Below are positions 31,301-43,135 of a stretch of DNA of 64,000 bases, in pieces. The position numbers were made by a program, and so were the translations under genes. Below the pieces are notes generated by a model. The model was given only the letters and a program-made list of their open reading frames with translations, made no database searches and was not told where the DNA came from. The stretch is taken from contig NC_092350.1 of the NCBI RefSeq assembly GCF_963676685.1, positions 10,087,307-10,151,306 on the forward strand, given 5' to 3'. The stretch comes from Mytilus edulis. Lineage: Eukaryota; Mollusca; Bivalvia; Mytilida; Mytilidae. Position 1 is the first letter of the stretch, and every line of letters starts with the position of its first letter.

Positions 31301-34300
31301 AAATGTGTCGTTATACCTGAAAAATCAAGGTTTTTTTAATTTTAATCATGCAAAAGATATATTTCTTGGCACTATGAAGCCATTTAAGTGACAACCCACT
31401 TTGACTTGATGTATTGACAAGTTAATGGGAACAAATTCCCTCTCCTATCAATATGATGATCTTCTGATCAAGCAATATCTGCCAAATATGTTCCTATCAA
31501 AAGACTATTTAGAATTGCTGTCCAAGTGTTCAGACCAGAGAGATTCAGACTAAATAACAAAACATTAAAATAACTAATGATTATCAATTGCAACGCTTAA
31601 ACTATGCTTACATGAATATTTTACACATGCATGTATAATATTGTTAAAAAATATGATGAAATGTAATGTGTAATTTAATTAATTACTTTAGTAAAGTAAT
31701 TGTTATTTAATTAATTACATTTCAAAAACTGTGTAATTAGTGTAATTGATCATTTTTGCAATGTAATGTGTAATTTAATTAATTACATTCCAATGTAATT
31801 GACCCCAAGTCTGATAACAATACGAATACTAAAAATCTGTGACTAAAAATAAAGCATATAGGTACAGTTTTCAATTTGTTAGCGGGCATGACGTAAAACA
31901 GCGAATCAAAGAATTCAACTTTATTTATAACTCATGTAGGACAATGCTGTTGATTAAAAAATACTCCATTCCAGGAGCTTTTGTTTTCTAAATAATTAAT
32001 ATTACCAATAATTGATAAGTTCCAGTTCGACAGGTTCAAACAGAAGGATTTGATAGCAGAGAAAACCGTGTATCTTATAATCGGCATGACTTTATCAGAT
32101 AACAATACTAATACTAAAAAAGGCTTGCACATAGTTATATACTTTAATTCAGTCACGGACCCGCGATATCACGGCCGGGTGTGTTCTAGTATAATATATT
32201 TGTCTATCTGTAGGTTTGGGATGATGTTTGGTGCATGTTCCTATAAATGAATCTGCCCCACATCTTCTCAATTTCTTTCTCTGACAATCCTAAACTTTTG
32301 GTCCTGAAATAGGGGAATTGGGTTTAAAAAGCTAATTTCCTAGGGGAAGTGCTGCCCAATTTTTTTTTAGGTTTAGATTTTAAAAGGGGTAAACTAAAAG
32401 TTATCTCGGGGAGATTTTTAAAGTGGGTAATCAATCTCTTTCTATTAAATCGCAAACTTTTGTCTGGTAACTGGAAATTGAGTTTTATATATTAATATAA
32501 AAAAAAAAAATTAAAAAAATCCCTACCTACCGTCCCTTCAAAATTTCAAGGGGGTGATTGGAAACACAACATTATTTTTTTTAGGCCTTATACTGGTTTG
32601 TGCTACGATCATATTCACTGTAAAATATCCCTACACATGCACACAGTTGCTTATCTGTGCTACACTACAAAAGTAGTGGTACTCCAGATAGTGGAAGAAA
32701 GAATAAAGAAGAAGAATTTAGCTGGTAATTTGAGCTATACAATGTAACTTGTCTCATCTCTTCTTTTATGGTTATGCCATATTTTTTTGAGGAGTTGTCA
32801 TCTTCTTGTTCTTATGGTGTCCATTTCAACACAGTATTGTTTACAATTTTGTAAACCCCCAATCTATGCACCTAACCTTATTGAAATTTGAAAATCTGTT
32901 TATCTTGACTTGATCTGTCCAGTTTGAACTTTTAACGTGGGTCTCATTGGGTTCTAAGCGTGACGTGTGATTGCTGATTTTTTGTAAGCGTGACTGTATG
33001 AAATACAAATTATTGTGCTGTGAAAACCGGAAATGATGTCTAGGGGGACATGAGAAATTACAAAAAAATGAGAATTGCTTACATGTACAGAATTTAATTA
33101 TTGTACGTACATTAGTGTAAACGGGATACTAGAATATATGTCAAAACAGTAAGCAGGATACGGGATCAGAACCCCCCAATGAGACCCCCTTAAACGTCAA
33201 ACAACAATCTCTTTACCAAATGTTGTGACGTCAGAAAATTTCTATTATAGGAACTTTTGTATGTAATGTCCAGTAATTGCAGATGAATAGCTATAAGGTG
33301 TATATACATGTATGGGGATACTACTTGTATTGAGTGATAGCCCTTCTAAAAAGGGATATTATTGTTTGGTTACTGTATTTGCATCAAGATCATGGCAGTA
33401 TAATGAGGTTTTTTTTATAATGGTCATTTTACAATGTTACATGGCAGATGCCTATCAGTTGGCTAAAAGTGTATCAAACCTTTAAATTTCTCTTAGTCCC
33501 TAAAAATGTGTGACAATTTAGTCACCACTCTATATCTTCTAATAAAAATAAACTGTTATGTCTAAAATTGTCAAACAAAAATATATTGTTGCATGATAAT
33601 GTTTGACATCCTTGCTCTACAGTATATTCTTAGAATTGTGTTGCAATGCTTTTAAAGGGACAGTAGAGAAATATTTTTGGGGATTAAGATAAAAAAAACA
33701 ATGAGATTTCAATAACATTATAAAAATTAGAGTGAGGGTGAACCTACTCCCTGTTTCAAAGAAACATCAGATTATCGTTACATAGGTTTATATATGCAAT
33801 TTCAAATAATGCTTTGTCCACAGTGTTATCTTTATTCAAACAAATTTATATATTGTAATTTTAGATTCATCAAACCTAATTATGATAGTGGTAGACTTTT
33901 GTCTTTTACTGCTGTTCATGGTACAACATAGTGTGATGACATCAAAATCAATAAAGAAAGAGTTATGGCCCTTGTGTAAACCTCTCTACAGAACATTGTA
34001 TACAATATCCACTTGTTTAGCTCTCCAGGTTTGTACATCATTAATAATGTTTATAAGATATTCTGGTCATATTTATATTTGAAACTCTATATAAAAAATA
34101 TATACAATATTCTCATTTCTTATAATTCAAGTATGGACATAAAATCTTAGAACTACTCCTTAAAATCCAGAACAAAAAATTGGGGCCACATATATGCAAG
34201 CATTTTTTTAATGAATGCTAAAAACTTTTTGGATCGTATAATGGTATGATCATGATGTTGTCATCTTCTGCGTCGTCCAAGACACATTTGGTGTCCAGAC

Positions 34301-37300
34301 AATAACTTAAGTTAAAGTGAATGGATCTCTATTTAAATTTAAAAAGAAGGTTCATTACCACAAAAGGAAGGTTGGGATTAAATTTGGTGACGATGGTCCC
34401 AACCGTGTTGAAATTAGGGGCCCAAAAGGGACCCAAAACAAACATTTTTCTACTTTCAGTATATTAACTTGTGTATGAGTACATTCTTGTATTTCAATTG
34501 CTCTGAAATTGTATCACAATGTTTAATACCACAAATAGAAGGTTTGGGTTCATTTTGGGGGTTACAGTATAGTAATTAGGAACCTAAAAGGGTCCAAAAA
34601 CAAGCATTTTTGTAGTTTATGGACAATAACTTGTGTTTAAGTGTATGGATCTCTCTAAAATTGTACTGCAAGGTTCCATATACTACAATGGAAAGGCTGG
34701 GGTCGAGGTTGGGGTATTGCTTTAAAGGGGGGGGGGGGGTCAAAAAGTTTGGGGGGTTCCAACTTTTTTAAGGGGTTCAATTTTTTTTTCTTTAAATTTC
34801 TCAAATTTCATATTTTTTAAAAGTTTCAAAAAGAAATCTTTAATTGCACAGTATTGCATAATAGATTTGTAAGATCTTGATATTTGTTTAGTGTCAGAAA
34901 CCTATATTATGTCAAAAATTTGAACACCATTCAAATTCAGAGCTGTATCAAGCTTGAATATTGTGTCCATACTTGCCCCAACTGTTCAGGGTTCAACATC
35001 TGCGGTTGTATAAAGTTGTGCCCTGCAGAGCATCTGGTTTGTCTATAAAACCTATTGCAGATTATTTACCAGGCTAAAGTTTATGAAATTCATATGGCAA
35101 CAGTATTGCCTCTTAATCTTTTATAAACAGTTATTGCTCATGAGTTTATCTCTCTTCACACAAAACATCAAACACACATATTACTCCATTTCTCCTAAAA
35201 CAAGATATGTAAACATATTTATTAGAAACCAATAATACAAGTATTATGTGCATATTTTATAATCATGTCTACATGTTTATGGGACATTTTACATAATATC
35301 AAACTGAGTCTTGCTCCTTCAAGTAATTATGATAATCTTAATGATTGTCTCCATTGAAACTTAATAGAGTTACAAATGTGTGTCTTCTTCATACTCATCA
35401 ATACCATTGAATAAATTTATGTTTACAGCAACCAAAAAACAAGTTTTTAATACAATGAAAATAAATCTAAGGAGGCTATGGATGTCTTAAGCAAAATTAT
35501 TTAATAGTAGTTTCATGTCATCCATTTAGTTTTCAAAACATCAGGGTTTTCTTTTTTCTCTAACAAGATTTAATTAGATAGCTGTGCAGGGACTTTCCCT
35601 GAATAATAAAAAGATTAGAAGTGGATTGAATACACTAAAGATTCAAATGTTTAAAAACAAGCAGTCCTTAGATTGAGAACATTGACCATGAATAACTTAA
35701 ACTTTTAAAGATGTCTGTCTTAATGTCCTATCATTTACATAAGTTATATTTTTCAGACATTGATGTATTTCTGGCAGAGAACAGACATAAGTTTATGGTT
35801 GATTAACACAGAAGATGTCTGTCTTAATGTCCTATCATTAACATTAGTTATATTTTTCAGACATTGATGTATTTCTGGCAGAGAACAGACATAAGTTTAT
35901 GGTTGATTAACACAGAAGATGTCTGTCTTAATGTCCTATCATTAACATTAGTTATATTTTTCAGACATTGATGTATTTCTGGCAGAGAACAGACATAAGT
36001 TTATGGTTGATTAACACAGAAGATGTCTGTCTTAATGTCCTATCATTAACATTAGTTATATTTTTCAGACATTGATGTATTTCTGGCAGAGAACAGACAT
36101 AAGTTTATGGTTGATTAACACAGAAGATGTCTGTCTTAATGTCCTATCATTAACATTAGTTATATTTTTCAGACATTGATGTATTTCTGGCAGAGAACAG
36201 ACATAAGTTTATGGTTGATTAACACAGAAGATGTCTGTCTTAATGTCCTATCATTAACATTAGTTATATTTTTCAGACATTGATGTATTTCTGGCAGAGA
36301 ACAGACATAAGTTTATGGTTGATTAACACAGAAGATGTCTGTCTTAATGTCCTATCATTAACATTAGTTGTAATTTTCAGACATTGATGTATTTCTGGCA
36401 GAGAACAGACATTAGTTTATGGTTGATTAACACAGAAGATGTCTGTCTTACTGTCCTATCATTAACATTAGTTGTATTTTTCAGACATTGATGTATTTCT
36501 GGCAGAGAACAGACATTAGTTTATGGTGGATTAACACAGAAGATGTCTGTCTTACTGTCCTATCATTAACATTAGTTGTATTTTTCAGACATTGATGTAT
36601 TTCTGGCAGAGAACAGACATAAGTTTATGGTTGATTAACACAGAAGATGTCTGTCTTAATGTCCTATCATTAACATTAGTTGTATTTTTCAGACATTGAT
36701 GTATTTCTGGCAGAGAACAGACATAAGTTTATGGTTGATTAACACAGAAGATGTCTGTCTTAATGTCCTATCATTAACATTAGTTGTATTTTTCAGACAT
36801 TGATGTATTTCTGGCAGAGAACAGACATAAGTTTATGGTTGATTAACACAGAAGATGTCTGTCTTAATGTCCTATCATTAACATTAGTTGTATTTTTCAG
36901 ACATTGATGTATTTCTGGCAGAGAACAGACATAAGTTTATGGTCGATTAACACAGAAGATGTCTATCTTACTGTCCTATCATTAACATTAGTTATATTTT
37001 TCAGACATTGATGTATTTCTGGCAGAGAACAGACATTAGTTTATGGTTGATTAACACAGAAGATGTCTGTCTTAATGTCCTATCATTAACATTAGTTGTA
37101 TTTTTCAGACATTGATGTATTTCTGGCAGAGAACAGACATAAGTTTATGGTTGATTAACACAGAAGATGTCTGTCTTAATGTCCTATCATTAACATTAGT
37201 TGTAATTTTCAGACATTGATGTATTTCTGGCAGAGAACAGACATAAGTTTATGGTTGATTAACACAGAAGATGTCTGTCTTACTGTCCTATCATTAACAT

Positions 37301-39230
37301 TAGTTGTATTTTTCAGACATTGATGTATTTCTGGCAGAGAACAGACATAAGTTTATGGTTGATTAACACAAAAGATGTCTGTCTTAATGTCCTATCATTT
37401 ACATTAGTTGTATTTTTCAGACATTGATGTATTTCTGGCAGAGAACAGACATAAGTTTATGGTTGATTAACACAAAAGATGTCTGTCTTAATGTCCTATC
37501 ATTTACATTAGTTGTATTTTTCAGACATTGATGTATTTCTGGCAGAGAACAGACATAAGTTTATGGTTGATTAACACAGAAGATGTCTGTCTTAATGTCC
37601 TATCATTTACATTAGTTGTATTTTTCAGACATTGATGTATTTCTGGCAGAGAACAGACATTAGTTTATGGTTGATTAACACAGAAGATGCTCCTCTAACC
37701 TCCCTTTTCTTCACATTAGTACAAATATTTTGTTGGATGATTCTGTTTCTGGAGAATACATTGACAGAGCCGTTCTTTCTAATTGGAATCAAGCAGGTTA
37801 GTAAAGTGGTTCACTGAAAATATTTTAAGGCGAATCTAGGGACTGGTCATTTTTGGCCATGGTGAGTCCAACAGTTAGAAGAAGATATTTTATTGCAATA
37901 TCATATATTATTTTAATCTCCAATGACCTAATAGAGCAATGAAATCACATTCAGATCACTTTTAAACTTTTCAGTTTATACAAAATATTTTAATCTTGAT
38001 GCACCTTTGGACTCTTTTTGAAAATGGTGAGTCCAGACAGATTTTCCTGAGTCCAGGACTTATGGTTTCGCCTTAGTGTGAACCTGCGGCTGTCCATTCT
38101 TAAAATACAAAAATATAATTTTTAATAGAACATATTCATGATATTTAGGTACAACAGTCAAAATAGTACAGTAATTTCTTTTTATCATTTTCTTTTAAGT
38201 TTTAGATGATAATTTGTGTGTATTTGTGTTAACAGATGTTAAAATTACAAAATGCTTTATTGCAAATGAATGTTTTGAAAAGCTTTTAACAAAATATTAC
38301 ATTTAACAGGAGTTTTTTTCTGAGATGATATTATAAGGGCCCAGTATATAGAATGCAGGATCCCTATGATTTTCACTATACTTGTGTGTTCAATATGAAT
38401 TGGATCAAGCTTATCAGTTCAAATAGGAGTCAGTTTCACCAAAAAAAAAGAGTAACATCCATGATTTTTTTATAAGGATAAAAAAAAAATAGAGCTTTTT
38501 TAAAAGTGTGCAATAAAATACAGATTTTGTTCGACAGCTTAAATTGTTCTGCAACTGTATTTCTCCTTTTGAAGGAAAAGATTCTTGGCTTATTAAGCCC
38601 TGTAAAATCTCGAAAAATGAATGTACATTGAAAATCACTTATGAAATCAATCTAAAGACTGAAGAATCTGGTAAAAAAAGGGTCATATCTGAATTCCTGG
38701 TTATTTAATAACCTGGCAGGTATTTAAATATCCTGTGTCAGAATTGAAATTTATGGGTGTCTTCCTCAGGATAGGCATCAGTTGACAGGCAGGGATCATT
38801 GAACAAGTAATGCAGCCTATAGTAACTGTTGATCTTAAATTGTCGATCTCTATCAAAATTAATAAAGCAGACAAGACAATGGTGTTAACTCTTGTTCCTG
38901 TTAACATAATTATTATAATACTTATTTTTGTTTCACTTCTATTTTCAGCTGTATAATCACATACAAGGATACAGATCCCCTAAGAGATTCTTTAGTCGTC
39001 AGTTCCAGGAACTTCTCTCTCACATGCCCCACCCTGGTACAACCTGTTTTATACTGATCCTGTGGATGTTCCCTATAATGACCCTGGATCGATGGTTGTT
39101 AGCTACCGTGCTGACGATGTACATGTGTAAGTCTTACAGTGTGACACACCAGGATTACCTGTACACAGAACAACAGATACAAACAGCTGAGTATGTTACT
39201 ATGTCAACATCTACTACCATTACAGAATAG
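28203..39230 (+). CDS. NRM: Nurim, nuclear envelope membrane protein (4 exons)
   Basis: Nurim is a multi-pass inner nuclear membrane protein distantly related to isoprenylcysteine methyltransferases. Exons are 28203-28323, 33865-34028, 37629-37796 and 38949-39230, 735 nt in all: 244 codons and a TAG stop. Phases close. Hydrophobic segments lie at about residues 5-22 (MFLLFGIFSFTLLAG), 47-60 (MIVVDFCLLLLFMVQH), 115-135 (LTSLFFTLVQIFCWMILFL) and across 180-210 (CFILILWMFPIMTLDRWLLA). Family landmarks are F.LL..GT.F..VRF, QHS.M, LY...T.LALQ, GIKQ.Y.H, HP and the DRWLLA..LT.Y helix. The vertebrate protein is about 262 residues. Intron 1 holds a nest of transposons, and exon 3 is preceded by 18 decoy copies of its acceptor. 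Identification is from memory of the vertebrate protein. Confidence 0.9.
28335..28425 (+). repeat. Dispersed mussel repeat fragment
   Basis: 'ttgtcagtttgttttagatt' to 'ctttcgtccctcttttatag'; its reverse complement recurs at about 59590-59670. It lies just inside NRM intron 1. Confidence 0.6.
29442..29890 (+). other. Unrecognised open frame inside the Harbinger-like element
   Basis: Overlapping frames (29468-29890, 140 codons; 29442-29678) lie near the left end of the element. The peptide has no motif I recognise. Part of it (29735 on) is repeated at 31855, so it is more likely repeat sequence than a gene. Confidence 0.2.
30115..30274. mobile_element. Inverted-repeat MITE with 5-bp duplication AAGAC
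   Basis: The ends CAGAGGCGGATTTAA and CTGGATCCGCCACTG are flanked exactly by AAGAC (30110-30114 and 30275-30279). It contains a poly-G tract. Same family as 1286-1428, 2105-2290 and 57408-57541. Confidence 0.8.
30296..31813. mobile_element. hAT-like non-autonomous element with perfect 8-bp duplication
   Basis: ATAACAAT occurs exactly at 30288-30295 and 31814-31821. The ends are CAGGGATGGGGTAATTG and CAATTGACCCCAAGTCTG-type inverted repeats. CAG ends plus an 8-bp duplication fit the hAT superfamily. The subterminal regions are TAATTACA-rich palindromic sequence. No transposase is seen. Internal 'aaaagtcaca' repeats lie at 31145-31215. Confidence 0.8.
32591..33864. other. NRM intron 1, distal part
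   Basis: Contains a diverged direct copy (33219-33305) of the sequence left of the Harbinger-like element (28926-29030). Nothing else is recognised. Confidence 0.4.
33865..34028 (+). CDS. NRM: NRM exon 2
   Basis: 164 nt. It encodes (D)SSNLIMIVVDFCLLLLF to LALQ. The acceptor is TGTAATTTTAG and the donor CAG/GTTTGT, phase 0. QHSVM and LYTISTCLALQ are the recognisable pieces. Confidence 0.9.
34190..34720 (+). repeat. Weak tandem repeat, about 135-190 bp unit
   Basis: About three diverged units share 'accacaa.agaaggtt', 'ggggcccaaaagggaccc' and 'gacaataact.gtgt.ta.gt' phrases. It is followed by a poly-G run at 34727-34738. It lies in NRM intron 2. Confidence 0.5.
34760..35709. other. NRM intron 2, distal part
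   Basis: AT-rich intron with no recognised feature up to the 104-bp array. Confidence 0.4.
35710..37688 (+). repeat. 104-bp array carrying the NRM exon 3 acceptor and first 60 nt (19 copies)
   Basis: Acceptors fall at 35757 and every 104 bp to 37629. Each unit is 44 nt of intron with a T-rich tract and AG, then 60 nt of exon 3 coding through ..NTED. Units carry small differences (ATAAGT/ATTAGT, AATGTCC/ACTGTCC, TTATAT/TTGTAT). The exon continues into unique sequence only after the last copy. Both breakpoints share AAGATG: intron 'aaagatgtctg' and exon 'gaagatgctcc'. Confidence 0.95.
37629..37796 (+). CDS. NRM: NRM exon 3 (3'-most acceptor of a repeat array)
   Basis: 168 nt, 56 codons, phase 0-0. 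It encodes TLMYFWQRTDISLWLINTED then APLTSLFFTLVQ and on to GIKQ. The acceptor TATTTTTCAG is the 19th and last of a 104-bp tandem series. The donor is CAG/GTTAGT. Confidence 0.92.
37797..38948. other. NRM intron 3
   Basis: AT-rich, nothing recognised besides splice sites. Contains two short 'gagtccag' passages. Confidence 0.4.
38949..39230 (+). CDS. NRM: NRM exon 4 (stop)
   Basis: 282 nt including the TAG stop. It encodes LYNHIQGYRSPKRFFSRQFQ and on to the Thr/Ser-rich end MSTSTTITE. The acceptor is CTATTTTCAG. HPGTTCFILILW and DRWLLATVLTMY match the nurim C-terminal helices. Confidence 0.92.
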   Translation: MYNHIQGYRSPKRFFSRQFQELLSHMPHPGTTCFILILWMFPIMTLDRWLLATVLTMYMCKSYSVTHQDYLYTEQQIQTAEYVTMSTSTTITE

Positions 39231-40410
39231 AATGATGCAACCCATGTCAAATAGGAAGAACAGTCCATTATTCCTTTCAAATACTGTAAATTCAGAAATT
39301 ATTAGTTTTATTTTTATTGCGAAAAATGTGACAAGGTTGGTATCTCAATAATTAGAACTCAAGTTAAAATATCTGATACCTACGTAGGTATGCAGATTTC
39401 CCTAAACTCGCATTTTACATTTATGTCCATTCTTCAAAAATGGCAATAATTAATGCATGCAATAATTTCTGAACTTACAGTAAGTTATAAGGCTTAGAAA
39501 CCACTGCCAGTAGGAATATTTATTAGATGCTTTTAACACAAGTTAGAGGTTGATGTATTAGTATGGTTTATACATTTTATTGTCTGGATAAAGGTTTATT
39601 TTAGTCAGAACAAAAAAGTTGCTTAGGAAATTATGTTATGTAAGCTTATTACAAATAGTAACAATGATATTATTTTAGGCAGCTAATAAGAAAATATATA
39701 TTGACCTCTTTAAATTAAAGATTTTTTATTAACATATCATAGTAAGGGCATTGCTACCATAACATACATTATCATATACTTAGACTAAATAACATATGAT
39801 TTTTACTGTATGATAATAGCATTAAATTAACGTAAATTCCATATTTTTCGAATTGGTGCTTAGCGGGCTGATATGAAAAGTTTATCACATGCTTCGATTG
39901 TTATCACATGCCTTTCCGTAACGTTATCACATGGAATCTTGGTGATACTCGGCAAATTCCGGAAAATACACCTCAATGCTAAGTTTTCAGTGAAAAACAG
40001 TACGAAATAGTGTACAAAACAATTATTTAGATACTGAAAAGTATATTGTGTAAAATAATAACAAAAAAAAATAAAAATAAAAAAACAAACAAACAAATTA
40101 TTAAATAAATGCATTCTTTATAAGTTTTAAACATAATTTAGAAAGTTACTTTGAAAAGGTTGACTTTTCCAAACAGTGTTCACTATGTATATTGTTTTTT
40201 TTTAGGGGTTTGTCGAGTCGTCCATATTTAAAATGTTTTCTCCTCTGTTGAGGCATATGGTAGAAAGATTTGATATCGATTGTACTAAATTTGGGTCCGA
40301 CGTCCGTGAACTTTCAATCTTTGAACTTCTATTTGGGAACCACGTAAAAGGATCAATATATGATCTGTTATTTTCATCCATTGTTGAAGCATATGATAAA
40401 AAGATCATAA

Positions 40411-40533
40411 CATGTCATTTTTCATATCGCATGTATTATCATCCCTCGGTCAATACCAGCACTCGAGCCATGCGGCTCTTGGGCTGATATTGAACCTAGG
40501 GCTGATAATACATGCGATATGAAAAATGACATG
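40411..40533. mobile_element. Palindromic end of an inserted element
   Basis: 40411-40440 is the exact reverse complement of 40504-40533 (30 of 30), with a further imperfect stem toward the centre. It sits at the right end of the sequence present only in copy A of the segmental duplication. Confidence 0.7.
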
Positions 40534-41141
40534 TAATAATCTGATAGTATAACATGTTGATCTGCATCATTGAACTTTAAATAAAAGAAAACGATTCTTT
40601 TTACAATCAGAGACAAATTAAATGTGTTTTTGAACTCTTATCTTTAATACCCTTATGGAGGCAGAGGGGACATTAAGTTTACCCTTGTCTGTCCTTACAT
40701 GCTTCCAAAACTAGTTTATGTTCTAAAACTTTAGTTTAACCTCAACCAAATGTTATGTAAAAGTGCACAGATCTAGTTTGAATTTCAGTTTCGTCACTTT
40801 TACCATCCTTGAGTTATGCTTTTTATAAAGTTATTTGCATTATCTGTTTCTTCTGGACATACAGTTCTCCAATTATTTAAATTTCTATCAATGTTTTGGA
40901 CATGAAGGACATACAATTAGTAATAAAATCTGTTAGGTATTGTTGAACTTTATGTATTTTGTATCAATTTGTTATATTACATTCAATGCTCATTAGTTTT
41001 ACAGTTTATTATTTTATATTGCTTAAATGTTTAGTTTATTAAGTCTGTGTTCATAACTTATTTTATTGTTATACATGCTTTTTTTATATATATTTTGAAT
41101 AAAATCAATAACAAGGTATTTGTTGTGTCTTTGTTTTACAG

Positions 41142-41267
41142 TTTTTACTAATAGAAACATTAACTGTGATCATGACTTTATTTGCATACTATCACATGGA
41201 ATTGCTGCAAGGATTCAATTGGCCAGTGGTTTATTCCATTATGTATGTTCTACCATATGTTAGGTAA
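41142..41267 (+). other. Possible alternative terminal exon (hydrophobic, 41 codons)
   Basis: An acceptor-like TTGTTTTACAG precedes an open frame from 41142 to a TAA at 41265, encoding a hydrophobic peptide (FLLIETLTVIMTLFAYYHME..). It is in phase 0, as NRM exon 3 ends, so an alternative NRM 3' end replacing exon 4 is formally possible. I do not recognise it in vertebrate nurim. The homologous segment in the duplicate copy (about 49837) has stops. It may be chance. Confidence 0.2.
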
Positions 41268-42459
41268 TTTCTATAAAGATCTGAATAATATCTGTTAAAT
41301 TTGGCTGCATGACTCAGGTTATTCAGGGTTAGTATTGTGTTATGATGCTGCTGACTGACATGACATAAACACAGATAAAACACAAATAATTATTGATTGA
41401 TTGATGTTTGCTTAACTTTCAGTGACACATATCAATCTTTCCTGTAAAAAATGCTGAGGCTTTTTAAACCATTTATTGATGAAATGCTCATGATTGGGAA
41501 AGACAATTGATGTTTGTTTTAACTACAATAGTTTAACATTTAAGGATAACCAGTACATAGAACACAAGTTACAAACAAGTTACAAACAGCTAAATCTGAT
41601 ACAATGTCCACATCTTTTTTCATCTGCTCTTGTTTCAAATAAGAAAATGATAGAATCCAATACTAAAGTCAAGTTAAGTGTACCGAAATAGCAGAATGAG
41701 GTTTTGAAATAATACAAACCATTATCTTTGGTAGACTGCTAGATTTATTCACAACTTTCTTGGACTGTGGCATATTAATTAATTGTTTGACATGTTTTCA
41801 AGACTATTTCATTGATAACCTCTTAATTTGGTTTATGCCACTTCTCAGTTGTTACGGGACATAAACATGCATATGTAGTGTAACAATTGTTTTTCAGATG
41901 ATGCAACTTGAGTACTGAGTAAGGCTCCAACAAATCAATTGAAATTTGCAACTGTTATTTGTTAGGTGCCACTAACCACAGATCAAATTCTAATTTGAAC
42001 AATTCACACTTGTCTTTTTGATAAAGGGGAAATAAAGTCATAGATGCCAGGATTAAAATTTTGTACAGCAAACATGTATTTCCTCTTCAAAAAGACTCAT
42101 CAGTAAAGGCAACAGTAGTATACTAGATTAGGCTGATATATGTATCTTGTATGTAGTTGTGTCATCAGAAGTTCCTAGTTACATACCAGTTTAAGTGCAA
42201 ACTACTGTTTTGAAAAACTATTAAAATAATATTGGCTATACTTTGGAGGTATTTCAGATTTTTAATTAGAGCCCAACATATAGAATACAGGAGCAGTATG
42301 GTTTTAACTTTATCTGTCTGTTTGTTCAACATGATTTGGACCAATGTTCACTAGAACAATATACAACCAAGTCAACCTGATACACGTAATGGGATTACCT
42401 CTTGCAGGTTCAAGTTGTCTCTCCTTGATTGATATCAGGTCATCTACTCTTTAAGTTAA

Positions 42460-43135
42460 ACTTTGGTTAACACAAACTTTTTTCCCTGTCGATCCGAGTT
42501 TGAGGGTAAAGCAATATCTGATGCTAACCAAATTTTAATAAAAGCAACAGTAGTATACCGGTGGTTCAAAAGTCTTAAATCGATAGAGAGAAAGCAAATT
42601 CGGGTTGCAAACCAAAAACCGAGGGAAACACATAAACTATAAGAGGAACACAAAAGAACAACTGGAACACCGAAAAGTGCAACAAGACAAAACGCCAGCA
42701 CACATATAAACGAATTTTTTTATAACAACTGCCATACTTCTGACTTGGTACAGGACATTTTAAGAAAAATTGATTGGTTGAATCTGGTTAAGTGGCATGC
42801 CAAACCTCCAGCTTTATGACCATGTTAAAACATATTGCTAAACACGACGTAACAGAAAAACAGCACATACACACGCAAGAATATTCATAACAGAGAAACG
42901 CACATTTAAATACTATAATAGTTGACACAACAAGGAAACAGCAGAACAATATTACACCAAACACAAATAAATCCATGTTGGATGTAAAAAACACCAAGAC
43001 ATGCCCTACAGCAATGAAAATTCACATTCAGTATAACAGTCATATATCCGTATAAGCACTCATATACTGATGATTGAAACAGGAGACATCTTAATATTCC
43101 CAGAAATGAGAGATACTGCTCTATTCTGGTCAAAT
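42460..43135 (-). repeat. Dispersed mussel repeat, long inverted copy
   Basis: Minus-strand version of the 'ggtatactactgttgc' family; it includes 'acttggtacaggacattt' at about 42743. An inverted partner lies at 43575-43800, so the two could pair as a hairpin. The open frames here are repeat sequence. Confidence 0.6.

Larger units (their letters stand above)
29039..32587. mobile_element. PIF/Harbinger-like element with TTA target duplication
   Basis: TTA flanks both sides (29036-29038 and 32588-32590). The ends are inverted: GGCCTAAAAAAAAATGTTGT at the left, and the reverse complement of ACAACATTATTTTTTTTAGGCC at the right. GG-starting ends with a TTA/TAA duplication fit PIF/Harbinger. The interior has no intact transposase and holds nested elements at 30115-30274 and 30296-31813. 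Two diverged direct copies (about 29735-29930 and 31855-32045) flank the nest. Confidence 0.65.
39520..42080 (+). repeat. Segmental duplication, copy A
   Basis: Diverged but collinear with 49020-50925. Shared landmarks are 'atgcttttaacacaagt', 'ttttggacatgaaggaca', 'ttaaatttggctgcatgact', 'gatagaatccaatact' and 'tctttttgataaaggggaaa'. Copy A carries an extra insertion at about 39840-40540. Confidence 0.8.

Noticed and set aside
42456-43133. Hydrophobic minus-strand frames as small membrane proteins
   Set aside because: They fall inside a dispersed repeat whose other copies (4385-4515, 43575-43800) do not keep the frames.
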